In this document: positions 6,808 to 14,144 of the stretch, one piece after another
Numbering within the stretch: position 1 is the stretch's first letter
Layout of the letters: each line of letters opens with the position of its first letter
From: an uncultured Clostridia bacterium
Lineage (GTDB): Bacteria > Bacillota > Clostridia > Christensenellales > Borkfalkiaceae
NCBI GenBank assembly: GCA_934230055.1
Contig: CAKQEE010000006.1
Span: 1 to 19,835 of the forward strand
Length of the DNA stretch: 19,835 nucleotides
Direction of reading: 5' to 3'
Position numbers and translations under genes: made by a program
The notes under the pieces: generated by a model
What the model was told of the DNA's origin: nothing
What the model saw: the letters and a program-made list of their open reading frames with translations, nothing else
The model's database searches: none

Positions 6808-7668
6808 TCAATCTTTTCTTTTTGCCACAAGCTCGCCTATTTCGGAATAAAGGGAAGCCCCTTTTTCCAGAACGCTCGTCAGCCTTTCTTGCGAAACGGT
6901 GTCGAGCCGCCCTTCTTTTTCGCTGCCGTAAACCACAATTTCGTTTATCGCGGAAGGCTCGGTAAGCGATAAAGCCTTTTTAAGGGTGGCGGACTTATGC
7001 AGCGCGAAGCGTTTTATCGGTATTCCGCGCATAAGCCGCTCTTCCGATATAACCGTGCAGGCTTTTATATAAACGTTCCCTTTTTCCCGAGAAAACGCGC
7101 CGAAAGCCACGAACGCCGCAAAAAACGCAAGACTTACGTTCATCGTGTGAAAACAGCTTATTATAAACATCGCGGCAAGCGCAACGGCAAGAATCGCGCC
7201 GAGCGTTTTGCAAATCGCGCCCGCCCTTTTGCTTCCGCACTTTTCCGCTATAAGGGCGTATAAAACTCTGCCGCCGTCCAAGGGATATGCGGGAATAAAA
7301 TTTATAATCGCCATAGAAAAATTCGCTTCCGCGGCAGTATCGGTAAAGGCGTAAGTCTCGGGAAATATCCACCACAGCGCAACGAAGAAAAGCCCTGTCG
7401 CCACGTTCACGAGCGGTCCCGCAACGGCGATTTTTATTTCGTCGGCGGGCTTTAATCCCTCTATATTGCCCTTGACCACCGCGCCGAACGGCATCAGCAC
7501 GATTTTATTAAGTCTGTACCCGCAGCTTCCCGCGGCGAGCGAATGTCCCGCTTCGTGAATCGCCGCGGTAAGCGTACATACCAGAAAAACGAATATTCTG
7601 CCCGTGGCGGCGTAATAAAAACCGAGCGCAAAAAAAAGCGGGTGGACGCTTAATCTTAAACCGCCCAT
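6808..7668 (-). CDS. spoIVFB: SpoIVFB-like site-2 (M50) metalloprotease
   Basis: During sporulation SpoIVFB sits in the forespore-surrounding mother-cell membrane and cuts pro-sigma-K inside the lipid bilayer. From ATG 7668 the protein is 286 residues, almost the length of the Bacillus subtilis enzyme. The zinc-binding motif HEAGH is at 38-42 in a membrane helix, and the second site NFIPAYPLDGG at 123-133 provides the conserved Asp. Several further helices follow. The last 80 residues (RLMRGIPIKRFALHKSATLKKAL onward) look like the family's single CBS-type domain. ATG 7668 lies inside the end of the upstream gene (13-base overlap); an earlier in-frame start at 7731 would create a 76-base overlap and a charged extension not seen in the family. 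The pairing with a SpoIVFA-like gene makes this name fairly safe. Confidence 0.88.
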   Translation of the reverse strand: MGGLRLSVHPLFFALGFYYAATGRIFVFLVCTLTAAIHEAGHSLAAGSCGYRLNKIVLMPFGAVVKGNIEGLKPADEIKIAVAGPLVNVATGLFFVALWWIFPETYAFTDTAAEANFSMAIINFIPAYPLDGGRVLYALIAEKCGSKRAGAICKTLGAILAVALAAMFIISCFHTMNVSLAFFAAFVAFGAFSREKGNVYIKACTVISEERLMRGIPIKRFALHKSATLKKALSLTEPSAINEIVVYGSEKEGRLDTVSQERLTSVLEKGASLYSEIGELVAKRKD

Positions 7669-8645
7669 ACCACGGCGTTGCCGGAAAGCTCGTAATCGGT
7701 TATCACCGCGCCGTTTTCGCCCGTAAAGCACATTTTAACGCCGATTTCTTTAACGTAGCCTACGGGAATGTTTCCGTAAACCTTATCGCCCACGGCGGCA
7801 TACGCGTAGTCTATACCCGAAATAACGGTGCAAAACTTTTCGCTGTGCGCTATTTCCATACTGAATCTGCCGTTGCCGTCCGCCGTAACCGATTTTACGA
7901 CGCCGCCGAGCGGAGAATACACGCTCCCTTTGCCGCTTACGGTAACCTCGCCGCCCTCTAACTTCAATGTTTCGCCGTCCGCGGTTTTTATTACGGGCGC
8001 GAACTCTTCGTACGTTCTTTCGTCTATCGCGGCGGCGGTTTCTTTATTACCGAAAACGCTTTTTACAAACGCGCTTACGCCGCTTTGCGGATAAAAAGCG
8101 CTCGTTAAAAATATCACCGCTACGAGCGCTCCTATCACCGCAAGCTCTACTCCTATCGCCGATATTCCGAATTTCTTTTTCTCTTTTTTAGTTTTTTTCG
8201 CGCGCGAATTATATTTTACCACCGAACTTCCGTCGTCTCCCGAAAAATTCGTGCTTTCCGCTTTTTCGGAAAAAGCGTTTGCCCCCGCGCCCTCGTTTGC
8301 GGGAATTTCGCGGAAAGTTTCGCGCTCCGCAAGGTTTTTCGCCACAGGCGAGGTTTCGTCGCGGTTTTCGGCGTATGCGCCGCTTTCCGTGTACGCGCCG
8401 CTTTCCGCCCGCGCAAATTCGGCGTTTCCGCGTTCTTCCGCATAACGCGCACTCTGCACGCGGGGTTCGGAAAGGCTTTCTCTTTCCGCGGCGGCGTTCA
8501 CTTTTTTAACGAGTTCGTTTTTAACCTCTTCGCAAGCCTTAGGCTTTTTACCGCGCAAACGCCGTTTTTTTAAGGGCTTATAGGTTACTTTACAGGTGTT
8601 TACGGGAATTTCGAGCATAGAAGCGTATTGCAGTTTTTCGTTCAT
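7656..8645 (-). CDS. spoIVFA: SpoIVFA-like membrane protein with a degenerate LytM/M23 domain
   Basis: SpoIVFA anchors and restrains SpoIVFB until signalled. From ATG 8645 (AAGGAG nine bases upstream) the protein is 329 residues. A long charged cytoplasmic region of about 150 residues, rich in Glu, Ala, Arg and Lys, ends in a KKTKKEKKK stop-transfer signal. One membrane helix follows at about 161-185, then an external part whose last 80 residues (VYSPLGGVVKSV onward) match the lysostaphin/LytM fold. The metal-binding His and Asp of active M23 enzymes are missing, as in SpoIVFA. The N-terminal region carries a tandem ESGAYT-ESGAYA repeat (about 80-93) and is longer than in Bacillus. The gene overlaps spoIVFB, which indicates translational coupling. 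Sequence identity alone would be weak; the neighbour gives the name. Confidence 0.78.
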   Translation of the reverse strand: MNEKLQYASMLEIPVNTCKVTYKPLKKRRLRGKKPKACEEVKNELVKKVNAAAERESLSEPRVQSARYAEERGNAEFARAESGAYTESGAYAENRDETSPVAKNLAERETFREIPANEGAGANAFSEKAESTNFSGDDGSSVVKYNSRAKKTKKEKKKFGISAIGVELAVIGALVAVIFLTSAFYPQSGVSAFVKSVFGNKETAAAIDERTYEEFAPVIKTADGETLKLEGGEVTVSGKGSVYSPLGGVVKSVTADGNGRFSMEIAHSEKFCTVISGIDYAYAAVGDKVYGNIPVGYVKEIGVKMCFTGENGAVITDYELSGNAVVWAV

Positions 8646-8676
8646 AAATAGTTTCTCCTTTTCTTTTCTCCTTAAA

Positions 8677-8705
8677 GTTATATGCGCGCCGCACCTTGCG
8701 TATGA
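8677..8705 (-). promoter_or_regulatory. Sigma-E-like promoter of spoIVFAB
   Basis: On the minus strand TCATACG (8699-8705) resembles the sigma-E -35 and CATATAAC (8677-8684) resembles its -10 (consensus CATACAAT), with a 14-base spacer. Transcription would begin near 8670, about 25 bases before the start codon. In Bacillus subtilis the spoIVF operon is sigma-E dependent, which agrees. No good sigma-A promoter is visible here. Confidence 0.5.
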
Positions 8706-8765
8706 CTGCGTTTTTCCCTTAAAACGGCGCAAAAAAAGTCGAAAACGAGCCGTTTTTCCGAAAAC

Positions 8766-8806
8766 AAAAAAGTCCCCGCGGAAGAACGTTTCCGCAGAGG
8801 CTTTTT
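8766..8806 (-). terminator. Intrinsic terminator of the ung-apgM operon
   Basis: On the minus strand a GC-rich stem runs from 8801 (GCCTCTGCGGAA) to its complement TTCCGCGGGGAC ending at 8772, and is followed by TTTTTT (8766-8771). It has two mismatches or wobbles and a short loop. It begins 16 bases after the apgM stop. A TTTTT also follows on the plus strand, but no plus gene uses it. Confidence 0.8.
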
Positions 8807-8821
8807 GCCCGATTGCAAACT

Positions 8822-10036
8822 TTAATTTTTTTTCAAAAATCTTTTCATAAGCTCCGTTCCCGATTTTACGAATAGTCCCGTTTTTTTAGCATTCTCCTCG
8901 TCGTACTTATCCGCGGTAAAATTCTCTGCCTTTTTGCCGCTTTCGTATATCAAAAACGGCACGGGATCCGCCGCGTGAGTCATAGTTTTTATAGGCGTGG
9001 GGTGATCGGGAAGTATCATTACGGAAAACTCTTCTCCGAAGCTTTCAAGCCCCTCTACCACCCTTTTAACCACCTTTTCGTCTATCTGCTCTATGGAATA
9101 GATTTTATGCGCGACGTCGCCGTGATGCCCGCACTCGTCGGGGGCTTCCATATGCACGTATACGAAGTCCGCGCCGCCGCGAAGCGCGTTTAAGCACGCT
9201 TCTGCCTTTCCCGCAAAGTTTGTGTCGTAATTACCCGTTGCGCCCTTTACATCTATAACCTCCATTCCAGTAAGCTTGCCTATGCCTTTCAGAAGGTCAA
9301 CCGCGGAAATCATCGCGCCTTTAAGAGAGTATCTCGAATAAAAACTCTCTAATTTCGGCTTGGTTCCCTCCCCCCACAGCCACAAGGAATTCGCGGGGTT
9401 TTTGCCCGCCTTTATTCTTGCGGCGTTCACGGGGTGGTCTTTTAAAAGCTCGTAAGAACGCTTCATTAAGTCAAGGTATTCTTCTCCGCCCTTTTTGGGC
9501 AAATATTCTTTTATCGGCTTACCCGTAATGTCGTGCGGGGGCGTTAACATCCCGCAAATTTCGCCGTGATCTCTTACAAGGCAATGCCGGTAGCTTACGC
9601 CCGCATAAAGCTTGTTTTTTTCGTCGTTAAGGTTTTTTGCGAGAAAATCTATAAGCTCTTTCGCCTCTTCTGTGGAAATTTCGCCCGCGCTGTAATCCAC
9701 CATGATTTTATCTTCGTATTCGCCTTCGCCCGAAAGGGTTACGAGGTTCGCGCGCGCGGTCACGTCGGAATCCGAAAGCGTCAACCCTATGCTTGCCGCC
9801 TCTAACGGAGACCTGCCCGTATAGCAAACCTTAGGGTCGTATCCGAGAACGGAAAGATTAGCCACGTCGCTCCCGGGTTTAAGCCCTTTTGCAATCGTCC
9901 TTACAAGTCCCGTTTCGGAAATCTTTGCGAGATTATCGGTAAAAGGCTTATGCGCAACGGCAAGCGGGGTTTTGCCGGAAAGGGATTCCACGGGGTAATC
10001 TGCCATTCCGTCGCCTAATATAATAACGTATTTCAT
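8822..10036 (-). CDS. apgM: Cofactor-independent phosphoglycerate mutase, archaeal-type (ApgM)
   Basis: This enzyme converts 3-phosphoglycerate to 2-phosphoglycerate in glycolysis and gluconeogenesis without 2,3-bisphosphoglycerate, using metal ions and a serine nucleophile. The 404 residues have the alkaline-phosphatase-superfamily layout: MKYVIILGDGMADYP at the start (Asp9 is a metal ligand), GSDVANLSVLGYD at 55-67 carrying the nucleophilic serine, HMEAPDECGHHGD with the His/Asp metal ligands in the C-terminal third, and ILPDHPTPIKTMTHA with the last ligands. The ATG at 10036 overlaps the ung stop as ATGA; the open frame extends 26 codons further upstream, but that part lies inside ung and is not family-like. 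Pairing with ung is not an obvious pathway link. Homologues are sometimes annotated as homoserine kinase-like, but the match to ApgM is clear. Confidence 0.93.
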   Translation of the reverse strand: MKYVIILGDGMADYPVESLSGKTPLAVAHKPFTDNLAKISETGLVRTIAKGLKPGSDVANLSVLGYDPKVCYTGRSPLEAASIGLTLSDSDVTARANLVTLSGEGEYEDKIMVDYSAGEISTEEAKELIDFLAKNLNDEKNKLYAGVSYRHCLVRDHGEICGMLTPPHDITGKPIKEYLPKKGGEEYLDLMKRSYELLKDHPVNAARIKAGKNPANSLWLWGEGTKPKLESFYSRYSLKGAMISAVDLLKGIGKLTGMEVIDVKGATGNYDTNFAGKAEACLNALRGGADFVYVHMEAPDECGHHGDVAHKIYSIEQIDEKVVKRVVEGLESFGEEFSVMILPDHPTPIKTMTHAADPVPFLIYESGKKAENFTADKYDEENAKKTGLFVKSGTELMKRFLKKN

Positions 10037-10707
10037 AGTTCGGTTCTGCTCCAAATAATCGGCTCTTTGCCGTGTTTTATAAGATATTCGTTCGCCTTGA
10101 TAAAATGCCCGCAACCGAAAAACCCGTTATACGCGGAAAGAGGACTCGGGTGCGCACATTCGAGAATAAGGTGCTTTTTTCCGTCTATAAGCGTTTTTTT
10201 ACTGCGCGCGTTACCGCCCCAAAGCAAAAACACCACGTTTTCGCGGCGGTCGGAAATCTTTTTTATAATCCCGTCCGTAAAGCTTTCCCATCCCTTGCCG
10301 CGGTGAGAATTAGCCATATGCTCGCGCACGGTTAAAACGGCGTTAAGTAGCAGAACGCCCTGCTTCGCCCAGCCCGTAAGGTCGCCCGAACTCGGCATAT
10401 CTTCCCCCGTTTCCGCCTTTATTTCCTTAAAAATATTCACGAGCGACGGCGGTTTTTCTATCCCTTTCGGAACGGAAAAGGAAAGCCCCATCGCCTGCCC
10501 GTTTTCGTGATAGGGATCCTGTCCTAAAATCACCGCTTTAATATCTTTGAACGAAGTGTTTTTCATTGCGTTGAAAATATCGTACATAGAGGGATATATC
10601 GTGTGAGCGGAATACTCCGTTTTAAGAAATTCGCGAAGTTTAAGGTATTCGGGCGAAGAAAATTCTTCTTTTAATATTTCGTCCCATTCTTCTGTAATCT
10701 TTATCAT
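10033..10707 (-). CDS. ung: Uracil-DNA glycosylase, family 1
   Basis: Ung removes uracil from DNA as the first step of base excision repair. The 224 residues match the family length. Motif A GQDPYH is at 62-67 (Asp64 activates water). The uracil-binding segment LSFSVPKG follows, then LLLNAVLTV around 119-127, LLWGGNA, and motif B HPSPLSAY at 186-193 (His186). All key residues are present. The ATG at 10707 has no recognisable Shine-Dalgarno sequence. A -10-like TAAAAT lies only nine bases upstream, so the mRNA may begin almost at the start codon. The gene is first in a two-gene unit with apgM through an ATGA overlap, and diverges from mntP. Confidence 0.97.
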   Translation of the reverse strand: MIKITEEWDEILKEEFSSPEYLKLREFLKTEYSAHTIYPSMYDIFNAMKNTSFKDIKAVILGQDPYHENGQAMGLSFSVPKGIEKPPSLVNIFKEIKAETGEDMPSSGDLTGWAKQGVLLLNAVLTVREHMANSHRGKGWESFTDGIIKKISDRRENVVFLLWGGNARSKKTLIDGKKHLILECAHPSPLSAYNGFFGCGHFIKANEYLIKHGKEPIIWSRTEL

Positions 10708-10716
10708 AACGATTAC

Positions 10717-10745
10717 ATTTTATCATTTTTTTTTGACAAATGCAA
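10717..10745 (-). promoter_or_regulatory. Candidate promoter of ung-apgM
   Basis: On the minus strand TTGCAT (10740-10745, weak) and TAAAAT (10717-10722) are spaced by 17 bases. Transcription would start at about 10710, three bases before ATG 10707. It overlaps the divergent mntP -35 box, so the two promoters may compete. Confidence 0.45.
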
Positions 10746-10761
10746 TATTATTTTGTATACT
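10733..10761 (+). promoter_or_regulatory. Sigma-A promoter of mntP
   Basis: A perfect -35 TTGACA (10733-10738) and -10 TATACT (10756-10761) have a 17-base spacer. The start of transcription is near 10768, leaving a leader of about 105 bases. Confidence 0.8.
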
Positions 10762-10767
10762 GATTAA

Positions 10768-10873
10768 ACTCGGCTTTTATAAGCAAAACTTTTAGCCGAC
10801 GTCAGGCGGAAAATCTTTTACGCAAACTACTGCGAATAACGCCCCTTCCGCAACGCTAAAAAAAGGAAAAATT
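10768..10873 (+). promoter_or_regulatory. Structured 5' leader of mntP, no recognised riboswitch
   Basis: The leader can fold. TCGGCT (10770-10775) pairs with AGCCGA (10794-10799) around an 18-base loop. GGCG (10805-10808) pairs with CGCC (10840-10843), enclosing CGCA/TGCG (10821-10824 with 10831-10834). mntP genes are often controlled by the manganese-sensing yybP-ykoY riboswitch, but its GGGGAGUAG core is not visible here. A site AAGGA lies seven bases before the ATG. Confidence 0.4.
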
Positions 10874-11521
10874 ATGTCTGTATTAGAGGTTATTTTAATA
10901 GGCGTAGCCCTCGCAACGGACGCTTTTGCCCTTACCGTGGCAAACTGCGCAACCTATCGCAAAACGCTTAATCGGCTGAAAGAATGGTCTATGCCCGCTA
11001 CCTTTGCCCTTTTTCAGTTTATCATGCCCGTAGCGGGCTTTTATATCGGTTCCGTTTTCGCTCTATACCTGTCATCCTTCTCTAAATACCTCACGGCGGG
11101 AATTTTTTTGATTCTTGCCGCGAAAATAGTTTTCGATAACGTTAAGGAAATTAACGAAAGCAAAAAGGAAAAAGAAGTTTTTTCGGAAGGCTCCCCCGCG
11201 GATAAAGAAAAAAGCGGCGAAGCGAAAGAAGGCAAAGATAGCAAGGCAAGCGGCGGAAAATTCACCGTCTCGGTGCTTATTCTTCAAGCCGTGGCAACGA
11301 GTATAGACGCGTTTGCGGTAGGCATAACGTTCGCGGTGGAACTTACCTTTTCGGTATTCGCGGCGGCGTCGATAATAGGTGGCGTAACCTTTCTGATAGT
11401 GGCGGCGGCACTTCTTATCGGCAAATATTTAGGGAAGCTTCTCGGCAAATACGCAACTTGGTTCGGCGCGACGATTTTGTTCTTCCTTTCGATAAAAAAC
11501 CTGATAGACGCGCTGATTTGA
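10874..11521 (+). CDS. mntP: Manganese efflux pump MntP
   Basis: MntP exports excess Mn(II) across the membrane. The 215 residues give six membrane helices in two homologous halves. The first half carries LATDAFALTVA (Asp16) and the second ATSIDAFAVGITF (Asp145), the paired acidic residues conserved in the family. The halves are joined by a strongly charged cytoplasmic loop (about 91-129, rich in Lys, Glu and Ser), longer than in Escherichia coli. ATG 10874 has AAGGA seven bases upstream. It stands alone on the plus strand, with a strong promoter, a folded leader and a strong terminator. The family assignment is secure; the longer loop is the only unusual trait. Confidence 0.93.
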   Translation: MSVLEVILIGVALATDAFALTVANCATYRKTLNRLKEWSMPATFALFQFIMPVAGFYIGSVFALYLSSFSKYLTAGIFLILAAKIVFDNVKEINESKKEKEVFSEGSPADKEKSGEAKEGKDSKASGGKFTVSVLILQAVATSIDAFAVGITFAVELTFSVFAAASIIGGVTFLIVAAALLIGKYLGKLLGKYATWFGATILFFLSIKNLIDALI

Positions 11522-11576
11522 TTTTCCCCGCGCGGAAAGCCCCCTCTAAAAGCCACTCGTAAAACAGAATATAGAA

Positions 11577-11629
11577 TAAAAGCCCTCTTTCCGTATGCGC
11601 GTTTGCGCCTGCCGAAAGAGGGCTTTTTT
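11577..11629. terminator. Bidirectional intrinsic terminator between mntP and icd
   Basis: GCCCTCTTTC (11582-11591) and GAAAGAGGGC (11614-11623) form a perfect ten-pair stem with further pairing in the loop (GCGC/GCGC). TTTTTT follows on plus and TTTTAT on minus. It ends both mntP and the converging isocitrate dehydrogenase gene. Confidence 0.92.
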
Positions 11630-11643
11630 GTTACCATATAATA

Positions 11644-12843
11644 TTAAAGCTTTGCGGCTATCGCCTTCAAGAATTCTTCCGAATCGAGCTTTGCGGGTAT
11701 AACCCCGTCTTTTTTGAAAAGCCCCACGAGATCGCCCGTCATTTTACCTTCTTCTATCGTGCTTACGGTAGCCCTTTCGAGCCGCTTTGCGAAGTCCGAA
11801 AGTTCGGGCAGATTATCCAGCTCTCCGCGTTTATTCAGCGCACCCGTCCACGCAAAAATCGTAGCCACGGGGTTCGTGGAAGTTTTTTCGCCTTTAAGAT
11901 ATTTATAATAATGCCTCGTCACCGTGCCGTGCGCCGCCTCGAATTCGTAAATCCCGTCCGGCGAAACAAGCACGCTCGTCATCATCGCAAGACTGCCGTA
12001 CGCGGTGGCTACCATATCGCTCATTACGTCGCCGTCGTAGTTCTTGCACGCCCACACTACGCCGCCCTCGCTCCTCACGATTCTCGCAACGACGTCGTCT
12101 ATTAAGGTATACATATATTCGATCCCCGCCTCGGCGAATTTTTCTTTATACTCGTTTTCGTAAATTTCGGCGAAAATCTTTTTAAATTCCCCGTCGTAAA
12201 CTTTGCTTATGGTGTCTTTTGAAGAAAACCAGAGCGGAAGCTTTACGGAAAGCGCGTAGTTAAAGCAGGCGCGGGCAAAACTTTTTATAGACTTATCTGT
12301 GTTGTGCATTGCAAGTACCACGCCGTCGCCGCCGAAATCGTGTATAAGCTCGGTTTTTTTACTTCCGTCTCTGTCGGTAAAAACAAGCTCCGCCTTACCT
12401 TCTCCCGCCGCGCCGTCTACCGCCTTATAAATATCTCCGTATGCGTGACGGGCTATGACTATCGGCTTTTTCCACGTGGGAATATAGGGCGTTATGCCGT
12501 TTACGAGTATCGGCGCGCGGAATACCGTTCCGTCTAAAATCTGACGAATCGTTCCGTTCGGGCTTTTCCACATTTTTTTAAGCCCGTATTCCTCTACTCG
12601 CTGAACGTTCGGCGTTATGGTGGCGCACTTTACCGCAACGCCGTATTTTTTTGCGGCGTTTGCCGCCAGAACGGTTATTTCGTCCTCCGTTTCGTCTCTT
12701 TTTTTAAGCCCTAAATCGTAATACTCCGTTTTTAGCTCTACGAACGGATTTATAAGAATATCCTTTATTCTCTGCCATAAAACTCTCGTCATTTCGTCGC
12801 CGTCCATTTCTACGAGCGGCGTTTTCATTTTAATTTTGTCCAT
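11644..12843 (-). CDS. icd: NADP-dependent isocitrate dehydrogenase, eukaryotic-like subfamily
   Basis: It oxidatively decarboxylates isocitrate to 2-oxoglutarate, supplying glutamate carbon and NADPH. The 399 residues and the opening MKTPLVEMDGDEMTR match the subfamily shared with eukaryotic cytosolic/mitochondrial IDH and some bacteria, rather than the Escherichia coli type. The substrate motif SPNGTIR is at 94-100. Metal-binding aspartates lie in LIDDVVARIV and YDGDVMSD. The coenzyme loop reads AAHGTVTRHYY, whose His and Arg favour NADP. ATG 12843 has AAGGA nine bases upstream; the frame also opens 12 codons earlier, but without a better site. No other TCA-cycle gene is adjacent, so it is probably a single-gene unit. 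Confidence 0.96.
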   Translation of the reverse strand: MDKIKMKTPLVEMDGDEMTRVLWQRIKDILINPFVELKTEYYDLGLKKRDETEDEITVLAANAAKKYGVAVKCATITPNVQRVEEYGLKKMWKSPNGTIRQILDGTVFRAPILVNGITPYIPTWKKPIVIARHAYGDIYKAVDGAAGEGKAELVFTDRDGSKKTELIHDFGGDGVVLAMHNTDKSIKSFARACFNYALSVKLPLWFSSKDTISKVYDGEFKKIFAEIYENEYKEKFAEAGIEYMYTLIDDVVARIVRSEGGVVWACKNYDGDVMSDMVATAYGSLAMMTSVLVSPDGIYEFEAAHGTVTRHYYKYLKGEKTSTNPVATIFAWTGALNKRGELDNLPELSDFAKRLERATVSTIEEGKMTGDLVGLFKKDGVIPAKLDSEEFLKAIAAKL

Positions 12844-12869
12844 AAAGGCTGTTCCTTCGTTTTTTATAT

Positions 12870-12898
12870 ATTTTATCATAAGTTGCGGTTTTCGGCAA
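12870..12898 (-). promoter_or_regulatory. Candidate promoter of icd
   Basis: On the minus strand TTGCCG (12893-12898) and TAAAAT (12870-12875) are 17 bases apart. The predicted start of transcription is near 12863, 20 bases before ATG 12843. Confidence 0.55.
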
Positions 12899-12905
12899 GA
12901 CTTTT

Positions 12906-12933
12906 AACGCCGCAAACGGCGGTTTATTTTTTT
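12906..12933. terminator. Hairpin with a T-run between ddl and icd
   Basis: CGCCG (12908-12912) and CGGCG (12917-12921) flank a CAAA loop. On the plus strand it is followed by TTTATTTTTTT, a good tail, but no plus-strand gene ends here. On the minus strand, where ddl ends, the tail (TTAAAAG) is poor. Its role is unclear. Confidence 0.35.
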
Positions 12934-12981
12934 GCGGCTCCGCTTACGATTGTTCCGCGGTTATGCTTTTTAAGCCGCCCG

Positions 12982-14079
12982 CTAAACCTTGTTTTTTGCG
13001 CCCTTACTGCCAAGTCCCGAAAGTATCCCGGAATCGAAACGCCTTTTTTCGGTACTTGCCGAAGAAAATTCACTTACGGAAACTTCTATAAGCCGCGTTA
13101 AAAGCTCGCCGAAATCGGCAGTCTTTTTGCAAAAAAGGTAGTATGCAAGAGAACCCGGCACGGCGTTTATTTCGTTTAAGTAAACGTCGCCGCCGCACAA
13201 AAAATAATCTATCCTTATCGCGCCGCGAAAACCGAGCTTTTCGTAAATCTTTTTGGTCGTCTCTTTTATTTTGCGCGAAAAAGCTTCCTCTATATCCGCG
13301 GGAAACTGCCTTTCTCCGCTTATGTACTTATCGCCGAAAGAGAGAATATCTCCGCCGCCTTTCGGGCGTTCGCATTCGGAAACGCATATTTTTTCGCCGT
13401 CGCCGTAAGCCGCGCAGTTTATTTCTATAAAATCTTTAAGCTTAGGCTCTACTATAACCCTTTTCCCGAAGCGCAAAGCGTAAGCCGCCGCGCTTTTAAG
13501 TTCCGCCTCCGTAGCCGCGCTTTTTATCCCTATGCTGGACCCGCCCCGCGCTGGCTTTACTATAACGGGAAAACCGAATCTCGGTTTCGTTCGCACGGCT
13601 TCTCCCACGCTTTCCGCGGTGAAAAACGGCAGCGTTTTTATCCCGAGACCTTTCATGGCGTATTTTGTAAAAACCTTATCCATACTTACGGCGGAAGGCA
13701 GAACGGACGGCGAAGCAAGCGGTATTTTGCACAGCTCCGCAATGCCCGCAAGCGTGCCGTCCTCGCCGCGTTCGCCGTGCATACAGTTTATCGCGGCGTA
13801 TATATCGCAATACTTTTTTATCTTTTTACCCTTAACGGTAAAAAGCGATTTTTCTCCCGCCACAAGAGTTACCCTTTTAACCTTTTTATACTCGAAAGCC
13901 TTGTAGTTATCGGGATTAAGAAGGTATTCGCCTGTAAACCACCTGCCCTCGTTATCGGCGTAAACGGGTATCGCGTTGAACTTTCTTTTATCAAGAGAGT
14001 TGGCGGTAAGAACGCCCGTTATCACCGAAATATCGTGTTCGACGGACTCCCCGCCGAAAAAAACAGCAATATTCTTCAT
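12982..14079 (-). CDS. ddl: D-alanine--D-alanine ligase
   Basis: Ddl joins two D-alanines using ATP to make the dipeptide that MurF adds to the peptidoglycan precursor. The 365 residues match the family. The N-terminus is MKNIAVFFGGESVEHDISVITG; HGERGEDG is at 101-108; the ATP-grasp segment VIVKPARGGSSIGI is at about 172-185; and the metal/substrate motif LNEINAVPGSLAYY lies near 305. ATG 14079 has GGAGG nine bases upstream; the six extra upstream codons are not family-like. The gene is last in a minus-strand series, 65 bases after the MurF-like ligase that would use its product. The typical Tyr-for-Phe changes of vancomycin-type ligases were not examined in detail; nothing else suggests a resistance cluster. 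Confidence 0.95.
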   Translation of the reverse strand: MKNIAVFFGGESVEHDISVITGVLTANSLDKRKFNAIPVYADNEGRWFTGEYLLNPDNYKAFEYKKVKRVTLVAGEKSLFTVKGKKIKKYCDIYAAINCMHGERGEDGTLAGIAELCKIPLASPSVLPSAVSMDKVFTKYAMKGLGIKTLPFFTAESVGEAVRTKPRFGFPVIVKPARGGSSIGIKSAATEAELKSAAAYALRFGKRVIVEPKLKDFIEINCAAYGDGEKICVSECERPKGGGDILSFGDKYISGERQFPADIEEAFSRKIKETTKKIYEKLGFRGAIRIDYFLCGGDVYLNEINAVPGSLAYYLFCKKTADFGELLTRLIEVSVSEFSSASTEKRRFDSGILSGLGSKGAKNKV

Positions 14080-14144
14080 TAAAAAACACCTCCGCAAAAT
14101 TTTCTTCGCTTTGGTGTTTCGGGTTTTTCTTTTGGTTGAAGTTA

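Noticed and set aside
10037..10114. Longer N-terminus for ApgM
   Set aside because: The extension is read inside ung, while ATG 10036 forms an ATGA overlap and begins the family's MKYVIILGDGM.
10768..10873. yybP-ykoY manganese riboswitch
   Set aside because: Expected ahead of mntP, but the GGGGAGUAG core could not be found; only generic stems were seen, so no such label was given.
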